From the NCBI RefSeq assembly GCF_005863245.1, contig NZ_VBUT01000004.1, positions 372,001 to 436,000 of the forward strand: a stretch of 64,000 bases of DNA, written 5' to 3'. A program made the translations under genes and the position numbers. The notes below the pieces were generated by a model that did no database searches, had not been told where the DNA came from, and saw nothing but the letters and a program-made list of their open reading frames with translations. This document shows positions 15,703 to 25,004 of the stretch, piece after piece. Origin of the DNA: Nocardia cyriacigeorgica (lineage in GTDB: Bacteria; Actinomycetota; Actinomycetes; Mycobacteriales; Mycobacteriaceae). How positions within the stretch are numbered: position 1 is the first letter of the stretch; each line of letters begins with the position of its first letter.

Positions 15703-17955
15703 GTGCCCTACCGCAAACCGAAACGTTCCTACGTGCTCCCGGTTGTCACCACACTTGCGGTAGCGGCCCCGCTGGCCGCCCTCGTGCCCAGTGATTCCGA
15801 CTACCGCACCGCCAACGAATCCCAGCTCGCCGCCGTCCCCGCGCAGCTGGCCGAAGTGGTATTGAATTCCGCGCCCGATATCGTGCTGCCGCTGCGCGAA
15901 TTGACCGGTTTGAACCTGCCCGACCTGCGGCTTTCCGATCTGCGCAAGATTCCGCTGCCTGCCTCGGTTCCGGTGCCGCCCGGCCTTCCGCTACCGCCCG
16001 GCATCCAATTACCCAGCGAAATTCCCTTACCCCAATTCGACGCGGGACAACCTTCGGCGCCGCAGATCCAGACCGTCCCGGGACGCATGCCGACCGGCGC
16101 GCAATTCATCGCCGATCCCGCACTCGGCGCGGACCCGAACACCCCCGCCCTCGCCCCTGGCGCGGTGCCGCCGGAACTGATGACGGAGGTCGGCGCGCAA
16201 GTCAAAGAACTTTCCCGCGACACGCCGTTCAGCGTCGTCGCCCTCACCGCCGAGGACCTGCTGAACACCAAGGCGATGATCCGGGCCAAACAGCCCGACG
16301 GCACCTGGGGCCCCTGGTACGAGACCGAGCCGATCGACACCGGCGCCGCCGACAATGCCGCGCCGACCGGCACCGAAGGTACCGAGCCCATCTACGTCGG
16401 CAACACCACCGCCGTGCAGGTCCTGGTGACGCGCAAACCCGCACCGGCCGCCGCACCGCAGGATCACGGCGCCCCGATCCAGCCGACGCCTGCCGCCGCG
16501 CCCGTCGACCAGCCGCAGCCCGAACTCAAAGCGGTGCTGATCGATCCGGGTCGCGGCGCCATCGACGGCGCGCTCAACGACGTCGCCGCCGCGCTGCCCG
16601 GCGGCGGGCCGACGGTGATCACCCGGAACCAGTGGGGCGCCGACGAATCCATCCGCTGCGATTCCCCCACCTACGACGACGGCCTCGGCGGCGTCACGGT
16701 GCACCACACCGCGGGCCGCAACGACTACAGCAAGGCCGAATCGGCGGGCATCGTCCGCGCGATCTACACCTATCACGCCCAGACCCTCGGCTGGTGCGAC
16801 ATCGGCTACCACGCCCTGGTCGACAAGTACGGCCAGATCTTCGAGGGCCGTTTCGGCGGGCTCGACAAGCCGGTGCAGGGCGCGCACGCGGGCGGCTTCA
16901 ACGAGAACACCTCCGGTGTCGCGATGATGGGCAACTACGAGTCCGAGACCCCGTCCACCCCCATGCTGAACGCGGTCGGGCGGTTCGTCGGCTGGCGCAC
17001 CAAGATCGCCGGGCTCGACCCGAAGGGCTACACCACCATGTACTCCGAGGGCACCGAGTTCACCCCGTACGCGCAGGGTGAGGAGGTGCGGCTGCCGATC
17101 GTGTTCGCCCACCGCGACGTCGGCAACACCAGCTGCCCGGGCGACGCCGCCTACGAACAGATGGACCGCATCCGCGATATCGCCGCGGGCGCGCCCGGCG
17201 CGTCGGGCAGCACGCCGCCGTCACGGCAGGTGCAGTCGGATGTGGCCGCACTGGCCAACCTGACGGCCAAGCTGCTGACGATGGTCAACGACAACATCAT
17301 CGCCAAGTACTGGGCGTCGAAGGGCGGACCGGACGGCCCGCTCGGCCAGGCCGCCTCCGAGCCGCTGCCCGCCGCGCAGGGCCAGCAGTATGCCAAGTTC
17401 GTCAACGGATACGTGTATTCGACGCCGGACGGGCAGGCCATCGAGGTCGTCGGCAAGATCCTCGACCGCTTCCTCGAACTCGGCGCCGACGCGGGCGTGC
17501 TCGGCCTGCCGCTGGACAACGCCTACCCCGTCCCCGACGGCCTGCGCGAGGACTTCCAGTACGGTTCGCTGATCCTGAACCAGGTCACCGGCATCGTCAC
17601 CACGGTGTGGAAGACCTACAACGACACGTATCAGGAGGAAATGAACCGCCCGGATCAGGTGTCGGCCCCGGCTCCCGGGTCGCCCGCTCCGGGCGACGGG
17701 CAGGTTCCCGCAGCGCCGCAAGCACCGGCGCCGGCCCCGGCTGACGGGCAGGCACCGGCGGCCCCGCAAGCACCGGCAGAGGGTCCGGCCCCGGCTCCCG
17801 CGGATGCGCAGATACCGGCTCCCGCTGCGGCGGACGCGCAAGCACCGGTCCCCGCAACCGCGCCCGAGGCAGCGCCTGGACCCGAAGCCCCGGCTCCGGA
17901 AGCAGCTCCGGCCCCGCCCGGTCCCGCTCCGGAAACGCCGGTCCCAGCCCCGTAG
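15703..17955 (+). CDS. Secreted PGRP-type N-acetylmuramoyl-L-alanine amidase with LGFP repeats
   Basis: 750 residues from the GTG at 15703. A signal peptide (residues 1-27) precedes a Pro-rich spacer and a beta-rich domain (about 160-245). The amidase_2/PGRP domain starts near residue 303 (TVITRNQWGADESIRC), with zinc-ligand candidates in GVTVHHTAGRNDY, IGYHALVDKYGQIFEGR and FAHRDVGNTSCPGD, so it looks catalytically competent. About three LGFP repeats (residues 530-640; GGPDGPLGQA, LGADAGVLGLPL) follow, which in corynebacteria and mycobacteria are thought to anchor proteins to the wall. The last 100 residues are Ala/Pro repeats. It matches Rv3811 (csp) in position and family. It cleaves, or at least binds, peptidoglycan stem peptides outside the membrane. 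Confidence 0.94.
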   Translation: MPYRKPKRSYVLPVVTTLAVAAPLAALVPSDSDYRTANESQLAAVPAQLAEVVLNSAPDIVLPLRELTGLNLPDLRLSDLRKIPLPASVPVPPGLPLPPGIQLPSEIPLPQFDAGQPSAPQIQTVPGRMPTGAQFIADPALGADPNTPALAPGAVPPELMTEVGAQVKELSRDTPFSVVALTAEDLLNTKAMIRAKQPDGTWGPWYETEPIDTGAADNAAPTGTEGTEPIYVGNTTAVQVLVTRKPAPAAAPQDHGAPIQPTPAAAPVDQPQPELKAVLIDPGRGAIDGALNDVAAALPGGGPTVITRNQWGADESIRCDSPTYDDGLGGVTVHHTAGRNDYSKAESAGIVRAIYTYHAQTLGWCDIGYHALVDKYGQIFEGRFGGLDKPVQGAHAGGFNENTSGVAMMGNYESETPSTPMLNAVGRFVGWRTKIAGLDPKGYTTMYSEGTEFTPYAQGEEVRLPIVFAHRDVGNTSCPGDAAYEQMDRIRDIAAGAPGASGSTPPSRQVQSDVAALANLTAKLLTMVNDNIIAKYWASKGGPDGPLGQAASEPLPAAQGQQYAKFVNGYVYSTPDGQAIEVVGKILDRFLELGADAGVLGLPLDNAYPVPDGLREDFQYGSLILNQVTGIVTTVWKTYNDTYQEEMNRPDQVSAPAPGSPAPGDGQVPAAPQAPAPAPADGQAPAAPQAPAEGPAPAPADAQIPAPAAADAQAPVPATAPEAAPGPEAPAPEAAPAPPGPAPETPVPAP

Positions 17956-18403
17956 CCGACTCACGCAGCATTGGCGGGACCGGCGCTGGACGATGATTGA
18001 CCAGCACACACACCGAACCCCGGCGCCGCCTCCGCCCGACTGTTCCGAGCAGTACAGGGCGAGGCGGAACCGGGGTTCGTTGCGTCAACCGGTCGCCGGA
18101 GCCCAGGCGTTCACATCGCCCCACTGGCGCGGGCTGTCCTGGTGTCGTGGGCTCCCGGACTCGTCACCGGTCAGCCGACGGCAGGGTTCGCGAACACGGC
18201 CGCGAGACCGGCCCGGCGCAGCGACCGCGATGAGCGACACCACCGGCGTGATCTCCTCCGCCGCGCCGACGGCGACGCCCACCCTTCGGGTCATCCGTGG
18301 CGGAGCAATGTTCGTCGCGCCTCACCGGCAATCCGGCGCACACCCTCGTCGTCGGCGTGCTGCACCGGACGCTCTGCCCCGCGGCCGAGCGTGCGAACGA
18401 CGC
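17956..18403. other. 448-bp gap with terminator and two dubious coupled frames
   Basis: The hairpin at 18014-18079 ends the amidase transcript. On the minus strand, after the HAD gene, a 38-codon frame (18291-18407) begins on a GTG overlapping the HAD stop, and a 69-codon frame (18085-18294) begins on an ATG overlapping the stop of the first. Third-position GC is about 74% and 81%, below the neighbours, neither has a recognisable family, and they may be decayed coding DNA. Nothing else is seen. Confidence 0.4.
18014..18079. terminator. Large composite hairpin, bidirectional terminator
   Basis: CGAACCCCGG (18014-18023) pairs with CCGGGGTTCG (18070-18079), then after a small bulge CCGCCTC (18026-18032) pairs with GAGGCGG (18061-18067), and the apex can fold further (CTGT/ACAG). 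It lies 58 bp past the amidase stop. It could also end transcripts from the minus strand. Confidence 0.7.
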
Positions 18404-19243
18404 TCACACCCACCACCGCTCCAGTACCCGCGCCACCCCGTCCTCGGCATTGGTGGTGGTCACCTCGTTCGCCGCGGCGAGGGCGTCGGGGTGGGCGTTG
18501 GCCATGGCGACGCCGCGGCCGGCGAGGGTGAGCATCGGGATGTCGTTGGGCATATCGCCGAAGGCGATGGCGGCGGCCGGGTCCACGCCGAGGCGTTCGG
18601 CGATCGTGACCAGGCCGGAGGCCTTGGTGACGCCCGGCGCGGACAGCTCGATCAGGCCGTGGTCGGTGGAGTAGGTGATATCGGCGCGATCGCCGACCAG
18701 CGGGGCGAGCGCGGCGAGCATGTCGCCGCTGCGGGCGCCGGGCAGCCGGATCAGCATCTTGATCGCCGGTGAATCGATCACCTCGTGCCGGGCGACGGCG
18801 GTGTCGTCCGGATTGAGCCAGGCGTGTTCGTATTCGGGTGAGCTGACGAATTGCGGCGTGACCGCGTCGTGGGCGCTGGCACCCACCCGCTCGGCCGCGA
18901 GACCGCAGCCGGGTAGGGCGTCTTCGGCCAGGTCGGCGATCCAGGCCAGGGTCTCGATGTCCAGGGTCCAGCTGGTGAGCACCCGATCGGCGGCGCTGTC
19001 GTAGATCACCGCGCCGTTTCCGCAGACGCACAGCGGCGCGAAGCCGAGCCCGTCCACCACCGGGCGGATCCAGCGCGGCGGACGACCGGTCGCCAGCACG
19101 AACGGCACACCGTCGGCGACCACGGCGCCGACCGCGGCTTTGGTGCGCGCGGTCACCCGCTCCTCGGGGTCGATGAGGGTGCCGTCCACATCGGAGGCGA
19201 CGAGTTCCGGCTTCGGCAGCTGCACACGGGTCACCCATTCCAT
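18404..19243 (-). CDS. HAD-superfamily (Cof type) phosphatase, Rv3813c-like
   Basis: 279 residues from the ATG at 19243. Motif I is ASDVDGTLIDPEER near residue 17 (nucleophile Asp and acid Asp), motif II lies in VLATGRPPRW, the Lys motif in SPAIKMLIRL and motif IV in AFGDMPNDIPML. The Cof-type cap lies between motifs II and III. Such enzymes dephosphorylate small phosphorylated metabolites in the cytosol, and the substrate cannot be read from sequence. It occupies the Rv3813c position, next to the PGRP amidase. The 172-bp gap to the ABC transporter permease holds the divergent promoters. Confidence 0.9.
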   Translation of the reverse strand: MEWVTRVQLPKPELVASDVDGTLIDPEERVTARTKAAVGAVVADGVPFVLATGRPPRWIRPVVDGLGFAPLCVCGNGAVIYDSAADRVLTSWTLDIETLAWIADLAEDALPGCGLAAERVGASAHDAVTPQFVSSPEYEHAWLNPDDTAVARHEVIDSPAIKMLIRLPGARSGDMLAALAPLVGDRADITYSTDHGLIELSAPGVTKASGLVTIAERLGVDPAAAIAFGDMPNDIPMLTLAGRGVAMANAHPDALAAANEVTTTNAEDGVARVLERWWV

Positions 19244-19415
19244 TGTGCTGTCTTTCCGCGCGCGCCGCCGCGCCGCCCACCCGGCACGCCGACGAGTTGC
19301 CGGGGCCCGGGAATTCGAGTTTGCCGAGAGATGAACACGCTGGTTGCCCGTCGAGCGCGCGCGGTGGCCGGTGGCTCCCTATGATCGGGGGCTACACCTG
19401 GACTCGAGGGGACCG

Positions 19416-20393
19416 ATGACCGGCTTTTTGCTACGACGTGCGCTCAACTATGTCGTGCTGTTGCTGCTGGCCTCATTCCTGACGTTCAGCCTCGCGTCAC
19501 TGACCTTTCGCCCGCTCGACAGCCTGGAACAGCGCAATCCGCGGCCGCCGCAATCGGTGATCGATGCCAAGGCCGAGGAACTGCACCTGGACGAGCCGAT
19601 CCCGCAGCGCTATCTCACCTGGATCAAGGGCATCCCGCAAGGAGATTTCGGCACCACCCTCGCCGGGCAGCCGGTGAGCGAGGAATTGCCGCGCCGCGTG
19701 GGGGTCTCGCTGCGGCTGCTGATCATCGGTTCGATCGTCGGCACCGTGCTCGGCGTGCTGATCGGCGCCGCCGGCGCGATCCGGCAATACAAATTCAGCG
19801 ACTACTTCACCACGATCGTGTCGCTGCTGATCCTGTCCACTCCGGTCTTCCTGCTCGCGACACTGTTGAAATACGGTGCGCTGGAGATCAACTCGATGAC
19901 CGGGCAGCAGATCTTCCTCTATACCGGCGAAACCTCGGCGAGCACGATCGAAGGGTTCGGTGCGCAGCTGGTGGACCGGCTCCAGCATCTGGTGCTGCCG
20001 ACGCTGACGCTGGCCCTCGGCGGTATGGCCGGCTACAGCCGCTACCAGCGCAACGCCATGCTCGACGTGCTGCAAAGCGATTTCATCCGCACCGCCCGCG
20101 CCAAGGGCCTGACCCGCAGCAAGGCCCTCTACAAACACGGCCTGCGCACCGCGCTGATCCCGATGGCGACGCTGTTCGCCTACAGCCTCGGCGGCCTCAT
20201 CACCGGCGCCACCTTCACCGAGAAGATCTTCGGCTGGCACGGCGTGGGTGAATGGCTGGTCGATTCGATCAATGCCCAGGACCTGTACGTCGTGGTCACG
20301 GTGACGGCGTTCGCGGGTCTGGTGGTGCTGGTGTCGGGGTTGTTGTCCGACATCGTGTACGCGATTCTCGATCCCAGGGTGCGTGTGAGTTGA
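19416..20393 (+). CDS. Peptide ABC transporter permease, OppB/DppB family
   Basis: 325 residues from the ATG at 19416, with AGGGGACC upstream (a longer frame from a TTG at 19344 lacks such support). Six membrane segments and the inner-membrane coupling loop with RTARAKGLTRSKALYKHGLR, the EAA-like motif that docks on the ATPase, are visible. The FGTTL region after the first segment is typical of DppB. First gene of an operon for uptake of oligo- or dipeptides; its stop overlaps the TTG start of the second permease (TTGA). Confidence 0.93.
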   Translation: MTGFLLRRALNYVVLLLLASFLTFSLASLTFRPLDSLEQRNPRPPQSVIDAKAEELHLDEPIPQRYLTWIKGIPQGDFGTTLAGQPVSEELPRRVGVSLRLLIIGSIVGTVLGVLIGAAGAIRQYKFSDYFTTIVSLLILSTPVFLLATLLKYGALEINSMTGQQIFLYTGETSASTIEGFGAQLVDRLQHLVLPTLTLALGGMAGYSRYQRNAMLDVLQSDFIRTARAKGLTRSKALYKHGLRTALIPMATLFAYSLGGLITGATFTEKIFGWHGVGEWLVDSINAQDLYVVVTVTAFAGLVVLVSGLLSDIVYAILDPRVRVS

Positions 20394-21313
20394 CCGAAGC
20401 CGAGATCATCGTCCAGGGCGCCCCCGAGGTCGCCGCTTCCGGACGACGCAAGCTGGTATGGCGCCGTTTCCTGCGCAACAAGCCCGCGGTGGCCGGCGCG
20501 ATCATCCTGGTGCTGCTGTTCATCGTCAGCTTCGCGCTTCCGCCGTTCCTGCCCTACGACTACCAGCAGCTCGATTACACCGCGCTGCTGAAACCGCCGA
20601 GCCCGGACCATCCGTTCGGCACCACCCAGATCGGTCAGGACGTGCTCGCGCAGACTCTGCGCGGACTCCAGAAATCGCTGATCATCGGGTTCTGTGTGGC
20701 CATCATCTCCACCACCATCGCCGCGCTGGCCGGTACCGTCGCGGGGCTGCTCGGCGGCTGGACCGACCGGGCCATCATGTGGTTCGTCGACCTGCTGCTG
20801 GTGGTGCCGAGCTTCATCATCATCGCCCTGTTCGCCCCGCGCACCAAGGGCAGCGGCTCGATTCTGCTGCTGATCCTGCTGCTGGCGCTGTTCGGCTGGA
20901 TGATCTCCGCGCGGATCGTGCGCGGGCTGACGTTGAGCCTGCGCGAACGCGAATTCGTCCGGGCCGCACGCTATATGGGCGCACCCACCCGGACGGTGAT
21001 CCTCAGCCATATCGTGCCGAACATCGCCTCGATCCTGATCATCGACACCACGCTCACCGTCGGCGCCTCGATCATGGCCGAGACCGGGCTCAGCTTCCTC
21101 GGCTTCGGTGTGCAGCCGCCGGATGTCTCGCTCGGCTCGCTGATCGCCTCGGGTACCAAGTCGGCGCTGACCTACCCGTGGCTGTTCCTGTTCGCCGGTG
21201 GGCTGCTGATCATCACGGTGTTGTGCGCGAATCTGGTGGGTGACGGGCTGCGCGACGCATTCGATCCGAGCGCCAAGCGGGCCCGGTCGCGGAAGGCGAA
21301 GGCGAAGGCATGA
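20390..21313 (+). CDS. Peptide ABC transporter permease, OppC/DppC family
   Basis: 307 residues. The only plausible start is a TTG at 20390 overlapping the oppB-like stop (TTGA), implying translational coupling. The N-terminus has the OppC_N motif (RRKLVWRRFLRNKPAVAG), then six membrane segments, HPFGTTQIGQDVLAQTLRG and the EAA loop ARYMGAPTRTVILSHIVPN. The C-terminus is basic (AKRARSRKAKAKA). Its stop codon lies inside the left arm of the hairpin element at 21308-21371, which separates it from the ATPase gene. Confidence 0.92.
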   Translation: MTEAEIIVQGAPEVAASGRRKLVWRRFLRNKPAVAGAIILVLLFIVSFALPPFLPYDYQQLDYTALLKPPSPDHPFGTTQIGQDVLAQTLRGLQKSLIIGFCVAIISTTIAALAGTVAGLLGGWTDRAIMWFVDLLLVVPSFIIIALFAPRTKGSGSILLLILLLALFGWMISARIVRGLTLSLREREFVRAARYMGAPTRTVILSHIVPNIASILIIDTTLTVGASIMAETGLSFLGFGVQPPDVSLGSLIASGTKSALTYPWLFLFAGGLLIITVLCANLVGDGLRDAFDPSAKRARSRKAKAKA

Positions 21314-21371
21314 GCGAGTCAGGCCACGGAGGAGGCAGCCTGCGTAACCACGCAGTGGCCCTCGATCATGC
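21308..21371 (+). repeat. Dispersed hairpin element, copy A (with possible 26-codon frame)
   Basis: The left arm GCATGA-G-CGAG-TCA-GGCCAC (21308-21327) pairs with GTGGCC-CTCG-A-TCATGC (21355-21371), giving 16 bp with a G/A mismatch and a three-base TCA bulge. The 27-nt loop includes GCGTAACCACG. Copy B at 47786-47851 has the same loop and bulge, but its stem bases differ in a paired manner. An ATG (21310) overlapping the oppC stop opens a 26-codon frame ending in a TGA that overlaps the ATPase start, encoding GGGSLRNH near its centre. Confidence 0.7.
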
Positions 21372-21386
21372 CGAAGAGGACGCAGC

Positions 21387-23270
21387 ATGAGTAGCGATAC
21401 CACGACCGTCGAGCAGACTCCGCCGGAGAAGTCCGCCACCGCACCGCTGCTCGAAGTGACCGACCTGCGGGTCTCCTTCCCCAGTGAAGAGGGCCGCGTC
21501 GAGGCCGTGCGCGGGGTCGACTACACCGTCAACGACCGCGAGGTGCTCGCGATCGTCGGCGAATCCGGTTCGGGAAAGTCGGTGTCGTCGCTGGCGGTGA
21601 TGGGCCTGCTGCCCGAGCAGGCCAGGATCAACGGTTCGATCCGGCTGCGCGGGCGTGAACTGCTCGGACTCGGCGACAAACAACTGTCCAAGCTGCGCGG
21701 CAGTTCCATCAGCATGGTCTTCCAGGATCCGCTCTCGGCGTTGACGCCGGTGTACCGGGTGGGCGATCAGATCGCCGAGGCGCTGCTCGCGCACGGCGCC
21801 ATGACCAAGGCCGACGCCGCGAAACGGGCCGTCGAACTGCTCGATCTGGTGGGCATTCCCGATCCGGAAGTGCGCGCGAAGGCGTTCCCGCACGAATTCT
21901 CCGGCGGTATGCGCCAGCGGGTGGTGATCGCGATGGCGATCGCCAACGATCCGGCGCTGATCATCTGCGACGAACCGACCACCGCGCTCGACGTCACCGT
22001 GCAGAAGCAGATCCTGAATCTGCTGCGCAAGGCCCGCGATATCACCGGCGCCGGCGTCATCATGATCACCCACGACATGGGGATCGCCGCCACCCTCGCC
22101 GACCGCGTCGCGGTCATGTACGCGGGCAAGATCGTCGAAACCGCCGCTACCACAGAGCTTTTCACCACCCCGCGAATGCCGTACACGGTGGGCCTGCTCG
22201 GCTCCATCCCCCGCATGGACGGTCCCGCGCGGGCCCCGCTGATCCCCATCGTCGGCGCCCCGCCCGCCATGCACGCGCTCCCGCCAGGCTGCTCGTTCGC
22301 CCCGCGCTGCCCGATCGCCATCGACGACTGCCGCGCCGCCGAACCACCGCTGGAACCCACCGGCCCAGGACATTCCGCGGCCTGTATCCGCACCTCGGAA
22401 GTGAGTTCGGCGGAGCTGTTCGAGGCCTATCGCAGCGAGATCACCGAACCGGAGCAGGTCGCCGACACCGAACCCGACGTGGTGCTGCGGGTGACCGACC
22501 TGGTGAAAACCTTCCCGATCACCTCGGGTGTGGTGTTCCGCCGGCGCAAGGGCGAAGTTCGCGCCGTCGACGGCATCAGCTTCGAGGTCCGCAAGGGCCG
22601 CACCCTGGCGCTGGTCGGCGAATCCGGTTCCGGCAAATCCACCACCCTCACCCAGATCCTGGATCTGGTGCGTCCCGAAGCCGGCCGCATCGAAATCCTC
22701 GGCAACGACGTCGCGACCCTGACCAAGGCCCGCAAACGCGAGATCCGCCGCAAGATGCAGATCGTCTTCCAGGACCCCACCGCCTCCCTCGACCCGCGCC
22801 TGCCCATCCACGACGCCGTCGCCGAACCGCTGCGCATCGACGGCCGCCCGCGCGCCGAAATCGCCCGCCGGGTACCGCAACTGCTCGAACAGGTCGGCCT
22901 GCGCCCCGAACACGCCGACCGCTACCCCGCCGACTTCTCCGGCGGCCAGAAACAACGCATCAGCATCGCCCGCGCCCTCGCCCTGGACCCGGAACTGCTC
23001 GTCCTCGACGAACCCGTCTCCTCCCTCGACGTCTCCATCCAGGCCGGCGTCCTCAACCTGCTCCGCGACCTGCAAGCCGAACACGGCCTGTCCTACCTGT
23101 TCGTCTCCCACGACCTGTCGGTGGTGCGCAACCTGGCCCACGACATCGCGGTCATGTATCGAGGCAAGATCGTCGAATCCGGACCGGCGGAACAGATCTT
23201 CGGCAACCCTGAACACGAGTACACCCGGTCACTGATCGACGCGGTGCCCGAACCCGTCGTGAACCGATAG
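21387..23270 (+). CDS. Peptide ABC transporter ATPase, fused DppD-DppF type
   Basis: 627 residues with two complete ABC ATPase domains. Domain 1 (about 10-320): Walker [10 protein letters not shown], signature FSGGMRQR, Walker [10 protein letters not shown], then an oligopeptide/dipeptide C-terminal extension with three Cys (GCSFAPRCP and CRAAEP), possibly metal-binding as in other OppD proteins. Domain 2 (about 360-620): Walker [10 protein letters not shown], signature FSGGQKQR, Walker [10 protein letters not shown]. The ATG at 21387 follows GAGGACGC. It energises import through the two permeases encoded upstream; the fusion replaces separate D and F subunits, as is common in actinobacteria. 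Confidence 0.95.
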   Translation: MSSDTTTVEQTPPEKSATAPLLEVTDLRVSFPSEEGRVEAVRGVDYTVNDREVLAIVGESGSGKSVSSLAVMGLLPEQARINGSIRLRGRELLGLGDKQLSKLRGSSISMVFQDPLSALTPVYRVGDQIAEALLAHGAMTKADAAKRAVELLDLVGIPDPEVRAKAFPHEFSGGMRQRVVIAMAIANDPALIICDEPTTALDVTVQKQILNLLRKARDITGAGVIMITHDMGIAATLADRVAVMYAGKIVETAATTELFTTPRMPYTVGLLGSIPRMDGPARAPLIPIVGAPPAMHALPPGCSFAPRCPIAIDDCRAAEPPLEPTGPGHSAACIRTSEVSSAELFEAYRSEITEPEQVADTEPDVVLRVTDLVKTFPITSGVVFRRRKGEVRAVDGISFEVRKGRTLALVGESGSGKSTTLTQILDLVRPEAGRIEILGNDVATLTKARKREIRRKMQIVFQDPTASLDPRLPIHDAVAEPLRIDGRPRAEIARRVPQLLEQVGLRPEHADRYPADFSGGQKQRISIARALALDPELLVLDEPVSSLDVSIQAGVLNLLRDLQAEHGLSYLFVSHDLSVVRNLAHDIAVMYRGKIVESGPAEQIFGNPEHEYTRSLIDAVPEPVVNR

Positions 23271-23280
23271 GAGGTTTGCC

Positions 23281-24957
23281 GTGCGGATCCACTCGCTCGG
23301 TATACGTGTGGCCATCGCGGCCGTCGCGACCGGTCTGGTCCTGTCCGGATGTTCGAGTTCGGATGATCCGGCGCCCGGTGCCGACGTCGCCGCGCTCGGC
23401 ACCTCCAACGACATCAACCCGCGCGACGTCTCCGAGCTGCGAGAGGGTGGAAATCTGCGGCTGGCGTTGAGTTCGTTTCCCGAGCAGTGGAACGCGCTGC
23501 ATATCGACTCCGACGGCGAAGTCAGCGCGGTCGAACGTCCGATGATGCCCCGCGCGTTCCACACCAGCGCTTCGGGTGAGCTGTCGGTCAATACCGACTA
23601 CTTCACCAGTGTCGAACTCACCGACACCGATCCGCAGCGGGTCGTCTACACCATCAACCCCGAGGCCGTCTGGTCCGACGGGACGCCGATCACCTGGGAG
23701 GATATTCGCTCTCAGGCCGCGGCACTGAGCGGGGCGAACCCCGAATACCTGATCAAGATGACCTTCGGTTTCGACCGGGTCGAGAAGGTGGAGCGCGGTG
23801 TCGACGATCGCCAGGCGATCATCACCTTCAAGGAGCATTACGCCGATTGGCAGGGCCAGTTCGCGGGTGAGGCGTTCCTGTTGCCCGCCTCGGTGACCAG
23901 CACGCCCGAAGCGTTCAACAAGAGTCAGCTCGAGGGTCTCGGTCTTTCCGCGGGCCCGTTCATCATCCAGTCCGTGGACAAGGCGCAGGGCCGTGTCGTG
24001 CTCGGCCGTAATCCGAAATGGTGGGGCGACACCCCCAAACTCGACACCATCACCTTTACCGTGCTGGCGAGTGAGGCGGTGATCCCGGCCTTGCAGAACA
24101 ACGAGATCGACGCGGTCGGTATCGCCGGTATCGACGATATGCGTACCGCACAGAGCACTCCCGGCGTGGAAATCCGGCGTGCGCCGGGCAACAGCTGGTC
24201 GCATCTGACCTTCAATGGCGCGCCGGGCTCGATTCTGGAAGACCCGCGGGTGCGGGTCGCGATATCGAAGGCTATCGACCGCAAGGGTATTGCCGTCGCC
24301 ATGCAGAACGGTCTCGTGGCGAATCCCGAACCACTCAACAACCACGTCTACGTCCAAGGGCAGACGGGCTATCAGGACAACAGCCTGCCGTTCGATCCGG
24401 AAGCCGCGGCACGAGAACTGGACGCTTTGGGTTGGAAGCTCAACGGTGAGTTCCGGGAAAAGGACGGCCGGCGGCTCACCATCCGCGATGTCATGTACAA
24501 CGCACAGAGCTGGGTGCAGATCGCACAGATAATCCAGCAGAACCTCGCGCAGATCGGTGTCGAGCTGATCATCGACACGCGGCCCGGGCAAGGCCTGTTC
24601 ACCGATGTGTTCCAGCAAGGCGATTTCGACGCCGGGCAATGGGTGTGGTCCAGCGACGTCTTCGCGCTGAAGAATCTGCCGCAGGTCTACCGCTACGACC
24701 CCAACGATATGCAGGGCAATTACGGGCGCATCGGTTCGCCGGAAATCAACGACCTCATCGACAAGGCGCTGGCCGAACTCGATCCGAAGAAGGCGATCGA
24801 TATCGCCAACGAGATCGATCGCAAGCTGTTCGAGATCGGTTTCTCCCTTCCGCTGGTGCAGTCGGCGGGTAACGTCGCGGTCCGCGCGGACCTCGCCAAC
24901 TACGGGGCTCCCGGGCTCGCGTCCTATGACTACACGAAGATCGGGTTCTTGAAATGA
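23281..24957 (+). CDS. Peptide-binding lipoprotein (SBP family 5), copy 1
   Basis: 558 residues. The GTG at 23281 has a perfect AGGAGG six bases upstream, 10 bp after the ATPase gene. A lipobox (LVLSGC, Cys near residue 24) indicates a membrane-anchored extracytoplasmic binding protein. Conserved SBP_bac_5 features include VYTINPEAVWSDGTPITWED and LRVAISKAID-like RVRVAISKAIDRKGI. It should deliver oligopeptides or related solutes to the OppB/OppC-like permeases. A second, closely related binding protein follows after 47 bp, so one transporter core is probably served by two receptors. Confidence 0.94.
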   Translation: MRIHSLGIRVAIAAVATGLVLSGCSSSDDPAPGADVAALGTSNDINPRDVSELREGGNLRLALSSFPEQWNALHIDSDGEVSAVERPMMPRAFHTSASGELSVNTDYFTSVELTDTDPQRVVYTINPEAVWSDGTPITWEDIRSQAAALSGANPEYLIKMTFGFDRVEKVERGVDDRQAIITFKEHYADWQGQFAGEAFLLPASVTSTPEAFNKSQLEGLGLSAGPFIIQSVDKAQGRVVLGRNPKWWGDTPKLDTITFTVLASEAVIPALQNNEIDAVGIAGIDDMRTAQSTPGVEIRRAPGNSWSHLTFNGAPGSILEDPRVRVAISKAIDRKGIAVAMQNGLVANPEPLNNHVYVQGQTGYQDNSLPFDPEAAARELDALGWKLNGEFREKDGRRLTIRDVMYNAQSWVQIAQIIQQNLAQIGVELIIDTRPGQGLFTDVFQQGDFDAGQWVWSSDVFALKNLPQVYRYDPNDMQGNYGRIGSPEINDLIDKALAELDPKKAIDIANEIDRKLFEIGFSLPLVQSAGNVAVRADLANYGAPGLASYDYTKIGFLK

Positions 24958-25004
24958 GGGCACGTTCATTCGGAGCACGCACGATCGAGCAGGAAGGTCA
25001 GATC

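Noticed and set aside
18142..18531. Plus-strand frames after the amidase
   Set aside because: No ribosome sites or recognisable protein; partly antisense to the HAD gene.
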